NCBI RefSeq assembly: GCF_964275005.1
Contig: NC_092702.1
Coordinates: 2,221,001-2,285,000 of the forward strand
DNA from: Diadema setosum
Taxonomy: Eukaryota; Echinodermata; Echinoidea; Diadematoida; Diadematidae
Direction: 5' to 3'
DNA length: 64,000 nt
Part shown: positions 11,721 to 22,403 of the stretch, in pieces
How the letters are laid out: every line of letters starts with the position of its first letter
Numbering within the stretch: position 1 is the stretch's first letter
Made by a program: the position numbers and the translations under genes
The notes under the pieces: generated by a model
Database searches by the model: none
Told to the model about the DNA's origin: nothing
What the model saw: the letters and a program-made list of their open reading frames with translations, nothing else

Positions 11721-12627
11721 CTTTGTTCGTCCCACTTTATCGGGGAACCATCCCCCCCCCCTCATCGACGCCTCTGCATATGAGGGTGCTTTTGTTAAGT
11801 GAAAGATCTGCTGCACACTCTTTGATAAATTAGGGAAATAATGCGTCAATGTCAAAAGCAATGTACAAAGTTTATCGAAAGGGATCCTGTATAGCGGAGA
11901 TTTTGCATGTTTATGATTGCAATACAACGATTTGGTGCAGAGTTCTGGCGATTTTTCGACAATTTTCCATTAAGAAAGTTCGAGAGTTGTCCTCATCTCG
12001 GGAATTGCTTGGGGGATAAATTATTTGTCTGCCTAAAACAAATGCCCCTTTGCCCCCCCCCCCCTATAGATTCGACGCCCCTGATCTTCCCTGGGTATGC
12101 CCATATCTATAGATGATAATGTATCCGGACTGAGTCATTAGTCACTGTCGTTTCTCAGGAATGATTCAGGAAATGGAGGGGGTTCAATTATGGCGATATA
12201 GTTTTTGTTATTGTTTGTTTGTTTGTTTTCGTACATATTTTGCAGATGGTCCCCAGTTACTCGCGTCATAGCATGTTTAGGCCTACATGTAGGCCTATAT
12301 TATATTGACGTTGTCAACGTCTGAGCCATACCTTACAGTGTATGTCAATGTTACTTTCTTCGCGAGCGAGCGAAGCGAGCGAGCGCTTAAGAAAATTATG
12401 TATACATTTTCCTACAAGATAGAATACTGTTCAGCTCTGTTACATGTTTGAAGGCCGGCGTACAAACGTCATGCAATATGCCAAAATTGATACAATCACA
12501 TTTCTGCTTCCTCCATTTTTTCCCCTCAAAATTCAGGGGGGATGATTGTACAGGCCATCCCCCCCTCCTCCATTTCAGGGGGGGATATATCCCCCCCCCC
12601 CCATCCCCCCCGGGATTTACGCCCATG

Positions 12628-12635
12628 CTTCCCGG
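12628..12635. repeat. Target-site duplication, right copy (CTTCCCGG)
   Basis: Perfect 8-bp match to 6915-6922, immediately after the element end GGATTTACGCCCATG. Confidence 0.92.
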
Positions 12636-14181
12636 TCAAGGGTACCGAATCGCCGAGTATCAGGTCGAAGACACGGCAAGTCTCGATCCTTGACGATCTT
12701 TTTCTCCGAGAGATCCAGATGAAGCAGTCGTAGAGTCTCCCCATCTCTCAGCAGGACCGCGGTCGTTTGTCCGCCTGGTGATTTTCCAACTCGAAGTTGA
12801 GATGGCTGGTGCTTCAGGTCAAGGGATATATATGGTGCCTAGAGGAGACCCATCTCTTGATAGTGTATCGAAGTGGCTGCGGTATAGCAGTGAAATGTTT
12901 CCATTGTGATCTATCGCCACTGAATTTGGTGTATCAGTATTGGCATCGTGCCGATTTAGTACCCTCTTGGTACGCTTATATTTGCTACGCTTATTTTTGC
13001 TTCGACTTGGCAGAGGTGCTGCATGTCCTTGGTTGTTGAGAACAATGATGGTATCTCTTGTCAAAAGGGTCATGTCTCTGATCGGCTCGTTTCCGACAGT
13101 GTGACTGAATTTTCCACTCCTCTCGTAGACTTTTCCATTTGGCTTATCGTGAAAACCGATGACTATTTTCTTATCCTCTAGTGTGATTACACTGGATGGT
13201 TTGGCCGTTTCCCTGTTCCCTTCGAGAGGAAAATGTTGCACGGGCCACTTTCTTACATACTTCATCATCCCCACACGGACAGTTAGTGGAATGCTTTCAA
13301 AAATGACATTGCTCTCGGGTTTGGTGATACATGAGTCAGTGTTCTTAGGCACGTTAGACAATGTTTCCTTGTTGCGCAAATAATCATTGCTTATGCTTTG
13401 GAACTGTTCTAATAGCTTTAGTTCATGGCCGTGATAAAGGCAAGTTTGAGCCATTTTATTTACTTCATCAATCGAACACGTTGCTTCCGTTTTTATCATA
13501 GATTCACTTTCCAGAGCAGATTCAAAATCATCTTTAATATCCTTCAATCTTTTCTTCATCACCAATTCCTCTTGATTCATTTCTTTCCTGGTCCTGGTGA
13601 AGGCCGTGCTAATCTTGCTCTCCATGTCATCGAAATATTGGTCGAGTGTTTTCTTTTGCGCTGCCTTGTCTGCCTGAAGACGTGCCACAGCAGTCTTGCC
13701 CCAGTCAAGGAGTTCATGCAAAACAGCCCTTCTCTTTGTTACAGTTTCATCAAAATGGAAACACTTCGTGTTCCTGGGGATCTCGATGATTTCTCATCCC
13801 ACATGTTGCGCAGATTGCAACCCTGCAAGATTCGCAGTGAAAGGTAGCCTTCTGTGGAGAGTCTTGGTCACAGTCTGTTCCTTGGCATGATATCATTCTC
13901 TTCCGCTCATCTTCAATTCCTCGAATTTTAGCAGCCATATTGTCAATAAAATAGCTACCTTCTAGTGTGGAGGGTTCACATTCCGTAACATCTTTACACA
14001 CTGGACATGAAAATGTGTATTCCAGGTCATCATCATAACTCGAAAACCGTCTTTTCCAAATGCATTCCTGGCAGAAGGAGTGCTAGCATGACATAAACTT
14101 GACCCTCCTGTACAGATCATTGCAAATGGCGCATTCTACTTCTTTTCGTAAAATTGTCAGAGGATCCCCCATGCCAGCCAT
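12636..14181 (-). pseudogene. TRIM-like gene, 5' part: RING, B-box, coiled coil, propeller-like region
   Basis: Minus strand, single exon, ATG at 14179-14181 (second Met at 14170-14172). The first ~55 residues form a RING: CAIC, then C-x-H, FCQEC and CPVC pairs. A B-box follows (about 13887-13755: CQGTDC, HCESC, ICATC, NH, EH), then a long coiled coil (about 13665-13370, DQYFDDMESKIS onward), then a region with repeated hydrophobic strands (VITLEDKKIVIGFHD, LLTRDTIIVLN, SVAIDHNGNIS, LLLRDGETLRLLHLDLSEKK) like a C-terminal propeller. As a family, TRIM proteins are E3 ubiquitin ligases, many acting in innate immunity. This copy is dead as it stands. A TAG lies inside the RING between C and H (14083-14085), an extra base near 13757 shifts the frame after the B-box, and a second shift lies near 12818. 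A transposon then separates the last ~120 codons (6541-6914). Some of the small lesions could be sequencing errors; the insertion cannot. Confidence 0.85.
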
Positions 14182-14655
14182 AATAAACCAGTTCACAGTT
14201 AGCACTAGTCTGTAATGACCTCTCCAACCACAGACTTTGCAAAACATGAAATGGTCTTCAAAAAGAGGCGTTCACCTGTAAATACCAATCTGCACCTGGT
14301 TCATTTATAACACAGTTGAAAATTGGACAGCCAGCTGCCAGAGCTTCGCCATTTTGTTCTTTGTAAGGAATGAAATCGATACAATAGTAGCCATGTATAC
14401 ATTGAACCATGATGCTGCTCGTTGTTGTGTTTTGTAGTCATGTCAACTTCCACCAAAAAGAATGGCGTCATGCCTTGTATTGTCTGCATGTGGCAATTAC
14501 CCTTAGCAACGGGCATCCTTCTCACAATGGGCTCATACAAGGCTCTTTCAATGTTAATTGCACGGCTTTCCACAATATTTGAATTACAGTAGAACTCAAA
14601 GTGGTTCTTACCACGAGAAAATTCGATTAGTATGGTTTAATTAGTTTTAAGCCTA
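14182..14655. other. Upstream flank of the TRIM-like gene, nothing recognised
   Basis: No clear TATA box, splice site or second gene is seen. A 90-codon minus-strand ORF at 14301-14573 has no recognisable domain and is probably chance. Confidence 0.5.
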
Positions 14656-14659
14656 TTAT

Positions 14660-14713
14660 ATGTAGTTATAAGGTTCATGCCATAGACCCGGGTTCGATTC
14701 CCGGCGGAGACCA
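14660..14713 (+). tRNA. tRNA-like 3' remnant (B box and T arm)
   Basis: CCGGG-TTCGATT-CCCGG forms a perfect 5-bp T stem with a 7-nt loop and contains the pol III B-box core GGTTCGATTCC. It is followed by CGGAGACCA and then a T-run. No matching 5' acceptor strand (GTCTCCG), A box or anticodon arm is found upstream, so this is not a working tRNA gene. It is a tRNA pseudogene or the head of a tRNA-derived SINE. Confidence 0.45.
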
Positions 14714-14771
14714 ATTTTTCAACTCTTGCACTTTTCGGGAAAGGATGGTGAGTGAGAGGAATAATGATTAT

Positions 14772-14915
14772 GTCATATCATATCATATAATATTATATTA
14801 TATTATATTATATTATATTATATTATATTATATTATATTATATTATATTATATTATATTATATTATATTATATTATATTATATTATATCATATCATATTA
14901 TATGATATGATATAA
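14772..14915. repeat. (ATATT)n pentanucleotide microsatellite
   Basis: About 25 near-perfect copies of TATTA, bordered on both sides by degenerate ATATC/ATATG units. Confidence 0.95.
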
Positions 14916-15416
14916 ACATCGAAATTGTCACACGGCTCGGTGTATTGATATATCAAAGGATATAAGGCGAATTTATCAGTCGGTGCGTGTTGAGGCGTTT
15001 AGACGGAACCTTGTGAACAAGTTGGTGTATGCAATGTCATTTATGACTTTTCCATCATGACTTAACAACAATTACAGTCCGCACGAACATCACTGCACAA
15101 AACATTGCCACCACTGCTGGGAGTATTAGAAGGATACTGCTGTATAAGCTGTTATTTTCTCGCGGGTTTAATTTTCGCGAATTTCGCGAATCTAAGTTGG
15201 ACAACGAATTCAACAACACGCGAAAATGTCACCTATACTCTAATGTAGTACATGTAGTGCGTTATGAAGGCCTCTGTGTCAATTCGCGAAAGCAGCATCT
15301 CGCGAAAATGTCTGTGACCTCGTCATTCACGAAAATATCTGTACGCGAAAATAACAGCGTATACAGAGTAGATGAATACACTGTACATCAGTCTGGTGCG
15401 TTGATTACGATGATAT
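14916..15416. other. Intergenic, TTCGCGAA-type repeats, no gene seen
   Basis: Several TTTTCGCGAA-like words occur at 15165-15350 on both strands (CTCGCGGGTTT, TTCGCGAATTTCGCGAA, GCGAAAATG), probably a decayed foldback repeat. No coding evidence. Confidence 0.5.
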
Positions 15417-15420
15417 ACTA

Positions 15421-16673
15421 GGTGTTACAAAAAACCTTTCCACTTTTGACCCTTACTAGTTCATTTTTTTTTTATTACAGAAGAGAGAAAAGAGAATTTG
15501 ATTACATATCATGACCACAGCATGTGGCTTATCCGACCCCAAACCTGCATTAGAGAAGAATTTGCTACATAACTGTGTAATTGTACTTTTTTATTTTGTT
15601 GTTCTCTATGTTTCCGTCTTTGTTGTACCCGTGCTCCCCATCTCAATCTTTAACTCGATTTTAACTGGGACCTACGCTCAACAAGCTCGCTTTAAGTAGG
15701 TTCCTTCATATTTCTCTAGCATTCATTCACATATTCCAAACTCCATAGATCGACCACAATATGTTTTATATATTTGCAATATTCTATGTATGTATCCAGC
15801 TGGATATCATGTATTTCATTTAATTTTGTTATATTTGATGTATTTTTTTCATCGAGAAATATGAAAATAAATTGAAATTGAAATTGAAAAATCAGATACC
15901 ACTGACATTGATATGAGCGGTAGCTGAATAGTGTACAATTTTGTTGGAGGTTATTAAAAGAATGAAAGCATAAATCAGTATCATTAAATTCGAGATTTAA
16001 CTTTAAGTTAAGTTTCAGATTTCGCTTTATTTTCAACGCTCTGTATAACTTGCACTTTGCACAGGTGTCAATTGGTGTGTATGGGAGTGTTTGGTTAACA
16101 CTTAGAAATTGGTCCTGAACGATGGCCAGGATTGGAATGCTCTATTACAGTCATATTCATGAGAAATTCTACTATCACTCCTACCTAAAATAAATTTTAT
16201 GCAAGCACATAAAAACATGTGCTTAGTTTAACATGTGCTTAGTTTTTTTTTTTTTCATGTGCATGCAGACGAGCAGTGCCTAGGGCGATCCATCATGAAT
16301 TATTAATAAAGCATTTATGTTCCTTAGAGCAAGGGATCAGAAACCAATCAGCAGAGTTCTGAAAAGGTGGTATTTGTGGTATTCATGTCTATTGTTGAGG
16401 GTGATTGTAAGCACACACTCACATAAACATCGGTGATTCCTGTGTAAGGTTTGATTTTATACAGAGGGTCCATATTTGACCTAAATCTGGAACTTAACTT
16501 TAAAATTAATTGTCTATTTAATGAAACTGATTCATGCTCTCATACCGGTATTCAAATCACCTCGAACAAAATTGTACACTATTCAGCCATTGCTCATATC
16601 AATGCCAGCGTTATCTGATATCTAGTTTTTGAACTATTAAGGATCAAAAGTGAGAAATGTTTTTTGTAACACC
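15421..16673. mobile_element. Foldback element flanked by TA, split by a LINE fragment
   Basis: The left end GGTGTTACAAAAAACCTTTC and the right end (other strand) GGTGTTACAAAAAACATTTC are inverted repeats, each next to TA (within ACTAG/CTAGT). The arms continue inward: GACATTGATATGAGC, GCTGAATAGTGTACAATTTT and TTAAAGTTAAGTT-type phrases at 15905-16015 pair with 16480-16620. The left arm is interrupted from about 15470 to 15888. The TA target suggests a Tc1/mariner-type MITE. No transposase is present. Confidence 0.8.
15470..15888 (+). mobile_element. LINE 3' end fragment with (AAATTG)n tail
   Basis: Absent from the opposite arm of the foldback element that surrounds it, so it is an insertion. 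It ends in AATAAATTGAAATTGAAATTG, a poly-A signal followed by a short microsatellite tail typical of CR1/L2-type LINE ends. The 62-codon ORF in it has no recognised domain. The same tail type occurs at 25613-25651. Confidence 0.55.
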
Positions 16674-17044
16674 TAGTACTTGTTGCGGCATACAGACGTG
16701 TGTTAACGAGTGGGGATATATACAAGATATGTGTGTACGTATGTGTGAGTGTCTGGCATGGGTCATGACCCTGTGTAAAGGAACGATGTGCTATCCGAAA
16801 TGCACTTGCAAAATACTTTATGCTCTTTATTCAAAACGACATTTAATTCACAAGGAATTCTATTAAAAAAAATGAAAACAGCATTCATGAAAGACTAGGC
16901 TTACTAAAATTACTCAACGTAGGGGGCCTACTTGTAGGCTGGTACATGCTTACGAATTCCTCATTAACAATTTCCGGTTGTTTGTACTGCATGAATTATA
17001 GTAAATGCTAAGAACGCTTCAAGCTGGCGACGCTGATTTTTCCC

Positions 17045-17084
<40 letters not shown>

Positions 17085-17455
17085 TGTGGTTCTTGATTAC
17101 TGCATGCACTAAAGGCTCAGCACCATGTTCCTGCCTGTGTGGTTTCATTTTTGGACAATTTATTTTTATACCTGTGATTCCATTCTAATAGCGATGTATA
17201 AATGACACAATGACAAAAGTATGTAAGGATCGCGGAATGGATCCTCTGAAAGACCAAGAAGTTTTAGTGTTAGCACCACTGAAGGGGATGTCATCACTCT
17301 TAAATATGAGTGAATCTGTTAATTCTACAGCACGTATATCCAAAGACGAATCTTCACATGATTAATGTTGTTAGATTTCAATTATTATTTATTTTAAATC
17401 TTGCAAACTGAAGACAAATCATACGACATCCTGTCGTAATTGTAAAATATGTCCT
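16674..17455. other. Intergenic, poly-T at 17048-17081, no gene seen
   Basis: Holds a 34-nt T homopolymer. A 69-codon ORF (16657-16866) begins inside the foldback end and shows no domain. Confidence 0.6.
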
Positions 17456-17614
17456 GGGGCCCGTTGCATAAAAGTTACTATTATGGTAACTTTGCCATCC
17501 AATGGTAACTACCATGGAATTCTTGATTTTGATTGGCTGTTGAGTATTTTTGCCATGGTAGTTACCATAGGATGGCAAAGTTACCATAATAGTAACTTTT
17601 ATGCAACGGGCCCC
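17456..17614. mobile_element. 159-bp near-perfect foldback MITE (GGGGCCCGTTGCATAAA ends)
   Basis: The arm GGGGCCCGTTGCATAAAAGT, continuing TACTATTATGGTAACTTTGCCATCC, is mirrored at the other end with almost no mismatch. The loop is only about 45 bp (around CTTGATTTTGATTGGCTGTT). The near-perfect pairing implies a young copy or selection by hairpin repair. No ORF of its own. Confidence 0.9.
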
Positions 17615-18924
17615 TGGTATGTTTTGAAATGTTAGTCACCTGCAATTACCAGCGTTGCATCATATAATTTGGCAGATGTACAATTATAATAATCATTATT
17701 GAGTAGGACTTGTCATGTTTCTATCTTGCCGGTCAAGGATTCAAAGACAATCATGTGAACAATTCTGGTTTCATGATGGCAGCAAACATATCGCCTAAGC
17801 AAGGAACGAAATTAAAACATAAAATAAACAAGAGCGTAAGAATATGACGTTGCATCTCTTTTATTTTCAAAGCTGTAAATCGTTTTCAATAACCAGCACA
17901 TATACGAAGGATACTAATGACAGTGGGGATGAATACGACCTTATACTTCAAATTGATATTTGATCGAGTTCGGTAAATACAATTTGTTCTCTCTCGTATC
18001 TATACTCACGCGTCGCTCTCTCTCTCTCCCTTTCTTTCTATATAGACACACTTCATTCTGTATTCTATATTCTAGTTCTGTCTTACTACATACTACATCT
18101 TTTTACTTCCTATCTCCCATTCTGTATTCAATGTTCTACTTTTCTCTCATTTCAACATCTTTATAACCTCTCGCTCAACTTCTCCAATTTACATCTCGAT
18201 CAAGTTATGCTTCCTTTCAGTAAAGACAATTATACCCCACTAAGAGAGTACAAATATCACATGTAATCATACATGCATGTATACCCTGGATATGCATACA
18301 TTTATATACACACATACATACATACATACATACGTAAGAAATAATACAATACAGATTTAATCGGTATTAGTCTCTAAAATTAAGATCGTGACAAACATGT
18401 TTTTAGAAAGCGATGTTCGTGTAATTGGATAAGCTGATATCGCCGTTTAGTCTTGATTAGAAGCACACTTTCCTGTATCGCACTGTTTGATATAAAAACG
18501 AATTCACTCATTACACACGCAGCATACTGTATCTCGAACCTGTCACAATTCATACAGGCAGCAATTCTGTAAAAAAATTGCATGGCTACTGAAAGCGGCA
18601 AACAGTACACGGTATTGAAAATACATGTAATCGCATAATTCTTTAATTCTTACTACACGTATAGCCGAATTTTGACTGGGAGAAAGCTTTCATACAGTAT
18701 TCAGGTTACTGAGAATGATGGGTCTGGAACCTCCTGAATCTATATAATACACACTATACATCTGCATGAACATGGAATATGTACAACTGCTGGCATAACG
18801 CCAAGCTATTCTTCTGTATCCTTCATTTACATTTCATGGTATATGGCAAACAGACTATCATTGTAATAGAAAGGTGCATAAAAGAGTTAAGTTTAATGGT
18901 CCAAGGATACATTCTGTTCGTCCT
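17615..18924. other. 3' flank of membrane-protein gene 1, no other gene seen
   Basis: Probable 3' UTR side of the gene that stops at 18925. The nearest AATAAA on the minus strand is at 17860-17865, about 1.06 kb downstream of the stop; a variant ATTAAA lies near 18355. A pyrimidine-rich run (18000-18180) and a TACA microsatellite (18305-18335) are the only other marks. Confidence 0.5.
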
Positions 18925-21226
18925 TTAAGATGTAGCTACCTGAGCTTCTGTTGCATTGTCGGGACAATACGCTTTATTATCAGCCTCTGGTGCGACTTTC
19001 ATCGACAAGTGAATCTTGTCTTCCAGGGGTTCCTTCTCAACAACCGAAACCGGTCTCAGGATCTGTTTGAGCAGCATGCAAGAAACGGCGACTCCAACGG
19101 CGAAGAAAAGCATGAAAAACATCATCAGGGTGATGATGCCGGCTTTCCAGTCGAGCAGCTGGACGAGAACGGAGACGACCATGAGGATGGCATAGGTGAA
19201 GACGACGCCGCAGATGTACAACGCTTCCTTAACGGGACTCGGCGGTCGGAACGATTCGTCCGCACGGTCAGCTTTGATCTTCTTTTCGATCCAGAGGAAG
19301 AACCACATCACCAACCAGGCGAACAAGACACAGAAGTACTCAATGGCGGGAATTCGTACCATTTCGTTGAGACGGATCCAATAGCGCCCTCGTCGATCGG
19401 TAAACACCCATCCGAAACAATAGATCCCCGCGGCGAGGTAGGCGATGAAGGGAAAAGCTCGAGTCCACTTTGGAACTTTGGTCCAAAGTGGGAGTCCGAA
19501 GAGCTGGGTCATGGTGAAGAGCCAGAGGAAGCCAAACATGAACATAGGGTAGAGCGTCGACCTGTTAAGAGCTGGACCGCCAGTTTGCCAGGCAACCACC
19601 GTACCGTGGATGATTACCCATGCCTCGAGGAGAAGGCGCCAGTAGCGATTCAGATGGAACTGGGTATACATTAGACTTCCCTGCAGCAGAAACATCCAGG
19701 TGTGCGTGAAACCCATGACGTGTCCAATGGTGTTTTCCATTGGATGGTGCCAGAAAGTGAAGATAGCTCCCCAGGCGAAGACATACCCGTGGTACCTCCG
19801 GATCAGTTCCTGAGGCCCCCAAGGAAGTCTCATCTTCTCGCTGATCTTACCCTGGTCATCCTTCGAAGGCCACCCAAACGCCATCCCGCGGTTGCGGTAC
19901 TCCAGCATCAAGACAAAGATTAGCAGCATGATAGCTGATCCGATGTTGCTTGGACCAGAGACATCCTGAGCCAGAGCATCGTAAGTCCAGTGGGTCTGAC
20001 CCAGATGAATCAGATGAAACACAATGTTACCGATGAAAGCGATCCAGTTGAAATTTCTCATGCGCGAAGAGTATTTTGGCTCTCCAGGCTGAGGATAAAT
20101 CAACTTCAGCTTCTGGGCGTAGTAGATGCAACCCCACATAAAGAGCTGATGGAGAACGTAGCACAGCCAGGGAACGACCCGAGTGAGAACACTCACTTCA
20201 TTTGGCTTCAGCTTCCAGTAGTACCACCTTGCACCGGCGTCGGTGCCGTACCGACCCCTGACGCCGGGTTCCTCCACGTAGGGTTCAGAGAGGAAGCGAA
20301 CGGCGGAGGTCTCGCTGGTGTTGTGAGTCCACCCCGAGTCGGCGTCCCATCGACGAACGTTGCCGATGTAGACAACGCCGAGGAGGAAGACGCCAATGAA
20401 GATGACACCAACCAACCAGACGACGACATCCCAGGGAAACACTTTGGCCTCCAGACCCTGCAAATGTGACAAAGTTATTTGATGATTGCACAGCGTTCAG
20501 CCTTGAGAGATCATGAACTGTAAAAATACGTCAAAAGATCGATGAAGAAAGAAGTAATTTGGATGTTGGCAACCGTTTGACGTTTTAGTGGCATTAATAA
20601 AATGAGGTATGGAATATTGTACACACTGTATATAATTATATTCCAATTTATGTTGTGTTTGCGCTGTACGAAACACTTGCGAATCATTTCAATGAGAATA
20701 TATGCAACATAAGTGTTCTGAGGTTCAAGAGTGTTACCGATGTCACGCATGCACTTATTATTATTTTTTTTTTCATTTTCCAAACCCGTATCGCTCGATT
20801 GTCGTAATATAAAGATAATGGCACACTTGCGTACGTCTATCCTGTTTCCCCTAGTTCGTATAAAACTTAGGTCAGAAATCAACTCAGTCTGTAGGTCTTC
20901 AAACAAACAGCCGGTACACCTGAATTTTGCTATTATAGTACTGACTGTCAGACTACAGAAGATAGAATACAGCCCAATTACTTGTCTAAAATCCGATTAC
21001 GCCAGCGTCTCTCCTCAAAATCGTTTTTATCTCTTGCTGGCTTTGTATTTTTGATGATTTGATCATAATCGGAAATGAAACTAAGACAAAGTTTCAGAGA
21101 TTTATTGTAAAAGCAGTTATCACCCTTTACAAGTAAAGTAAAGTAAGTAATGTTAACTCTTGAAAAAAAAGCTTCTCTTACCTCTTTATTCTTCTTTTCA
21201 GTGCTTTCTGCTGTAGGGACCGTCAT
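18925..21226 (-). CDS. Polytopic (~12 TM) histidine-rich membrane protein, paralogue 1
   Basis: Two coding exons on the minus strand. Exon 1 is 21226-21182 (ATG, 15 codons, MTVPTAESTEKKNKE) and ends at donor GTAAGA. Exon 2 is 20457-18925 after acceptor TTTGCAG and ends in TAA; the junction is phase 0. The protein is about 525 aa. An acceptor-like TTTCAG at 21248-21253 just before the ATG suggests a further 5' UTR exon. About 12 hydrophobic segments are visible. After TM1 comes a loop with a possible N-glycosylation site (NTS). The core holds histidines in or beside membrane segments: HLIHLGQTHWTY, WHHPMENTIGH, GFTHTW, FHLNRYWR and IIHGTVVAW. Such a set could bind a metal or haem, but that is only inference. 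I do not recognise the family. The same protein is encoded at 33058-35698. The coding exon is clearly more GC-rich than the DNA around it. Confidence 0.9.
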
Positions 21227-21250
21227 GCTTTAGTAGTTGATATATCTCTG

Positions 21251-22356
21251 AAACGAGAAGAGACAATGATGAACACTATGCATGAATGTACCACCATAAA
21301 ACTATCACGACGGAAGGACCAGGCACTAATATGTCTAGAAATCACGGAAATTCTCGTCAACCTGTCTAGACACGAATCTGCACAATCACATCATACTGAA
21401 CATTTTGTCAATCAGTAGCGGAGATGAGGCATACAGCACGTCAAGATCTGTGCAATTCAATGAATTTAATGATGCTATACGCACGTATTTTCTGTACCAG
21501 ACAATGGTGGAACTGGAAAGCACCCCTGCTGTTTTGTGAAAACCGTGTTTCAAGGCACAACAAACACTAATCGCAGTAAAGAAATACCATAATAGAGCTT
21601 GCGTGACTACTTACACCGTTTTCTAATCCCAAGGGCATCAGCCGAAATCACTTGAACTATTGTTGAAAATCGAAGAAGACTCTCAACATAATGTAGAAAA
21701 CGCAAAAACTTACTGAAGGCAACCAGGAGAGATTTTCCACGACTAGCTGTCTATTCTTGCAGATAGTATAGCAAATGTCTTGACAGTAATTTTGTTTGAA
21801 AGTGAATCCCTTGGTGTGTTGAAGGTTTTCGACTGTTGGCACGTCAATTTGCTATCTGCCCAACTCACCACACCCTTCCAAAGGAGATTAATCTATGTAG
21901 GTGATTCGCTAAACTACAGAAAATGCACATCGTGAATTTACACAAAAGACTAAAGTCGATCTCATATTGGCTCTCCCCCAAAAGGACTAAAGGCGTTAAA
22001 TACCTGTCAAGTATTCTACAAACATGTATAATTCGCGCTCGCGCACACATGCACACATTTTTTTCAACAATCTTTATTCATTAACATAATCTTTATTCAT
22101 TCACGCAACAATACACAAACACAAATGTACACGCACAAACACACGCACACACACATACACACACAAACACATGTATACACGCTATCCCAGCACAACGATA
22201 TATCTTGTCACCAAAGACAATAACCTACTTTGCCCAAGTGACACGACGAAGGACCACGTATAACACACTGCATTCCTTTAATGCGATCCAGAAGTCTGAA
22301 AAATGTGATTAAAAGTTCAAATACTAAACATATCTCTTCTTCAGAGGTGTCTTGGC

Positions 22357-22403
<47 letters not shown>

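Larger units (their letters stand above)
6923..12627. mobile_element. hAT-type non-autonomous element 1 carrying a satellite array (5,705 bp)
   Basis: The left end is CAACGGCGTAAATCC (6923-6937) and the right end is GGATTTACGCCCATG (12613-12627), a 15-bp inverted repeat with two mismatches. Perfect 8-bp duplications flank it. Inside, in order: G/C-rich end and CA run (6940-7080), a hairpin module (7240-7370), a TTAA MITE (7388-7782), a second hairpin module (7962-8010), a ~164-bp satellite (8030-11720), and a unique distal end (11720-12627). No transposase frame is seen, so it would need one in trans. An 8-bp TSD with CA...TG ends fits hAT best; the P superfamily also makes 8-bp TSDs and is not excluded. 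Element 2 (46583-51949) is the same family in inverse orientation. Confidence 0.9.

Noticed and set aside
6923-12627. Helitron/Helentron origin for the satellite carriers
   Set aside because: Helitrons lack TIRs and 8-bp target duplications; both are present here in two independent copies.
14660-14713. A functional tRNA gene
   Set aside because: Only the T arm, B box and 3' side are present; no pairing acceptor strand, A box or anticodon arm can be found upstream.
18874-19674. 266-codon plus-strand ORF
   Set aside because: It is the antisense shadow of the membrane-protein exon. The minus frame has TM segments and a paralogue; the plus frame has neither.
20461-20472. Start of membrane-protein gene 1 at 20472
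   Set aside because: There is no ATG there. The sequence is a splice acceptor (TTTGCAG), and a clean first exon with ATG lies at 21226-21182 in matching phase.
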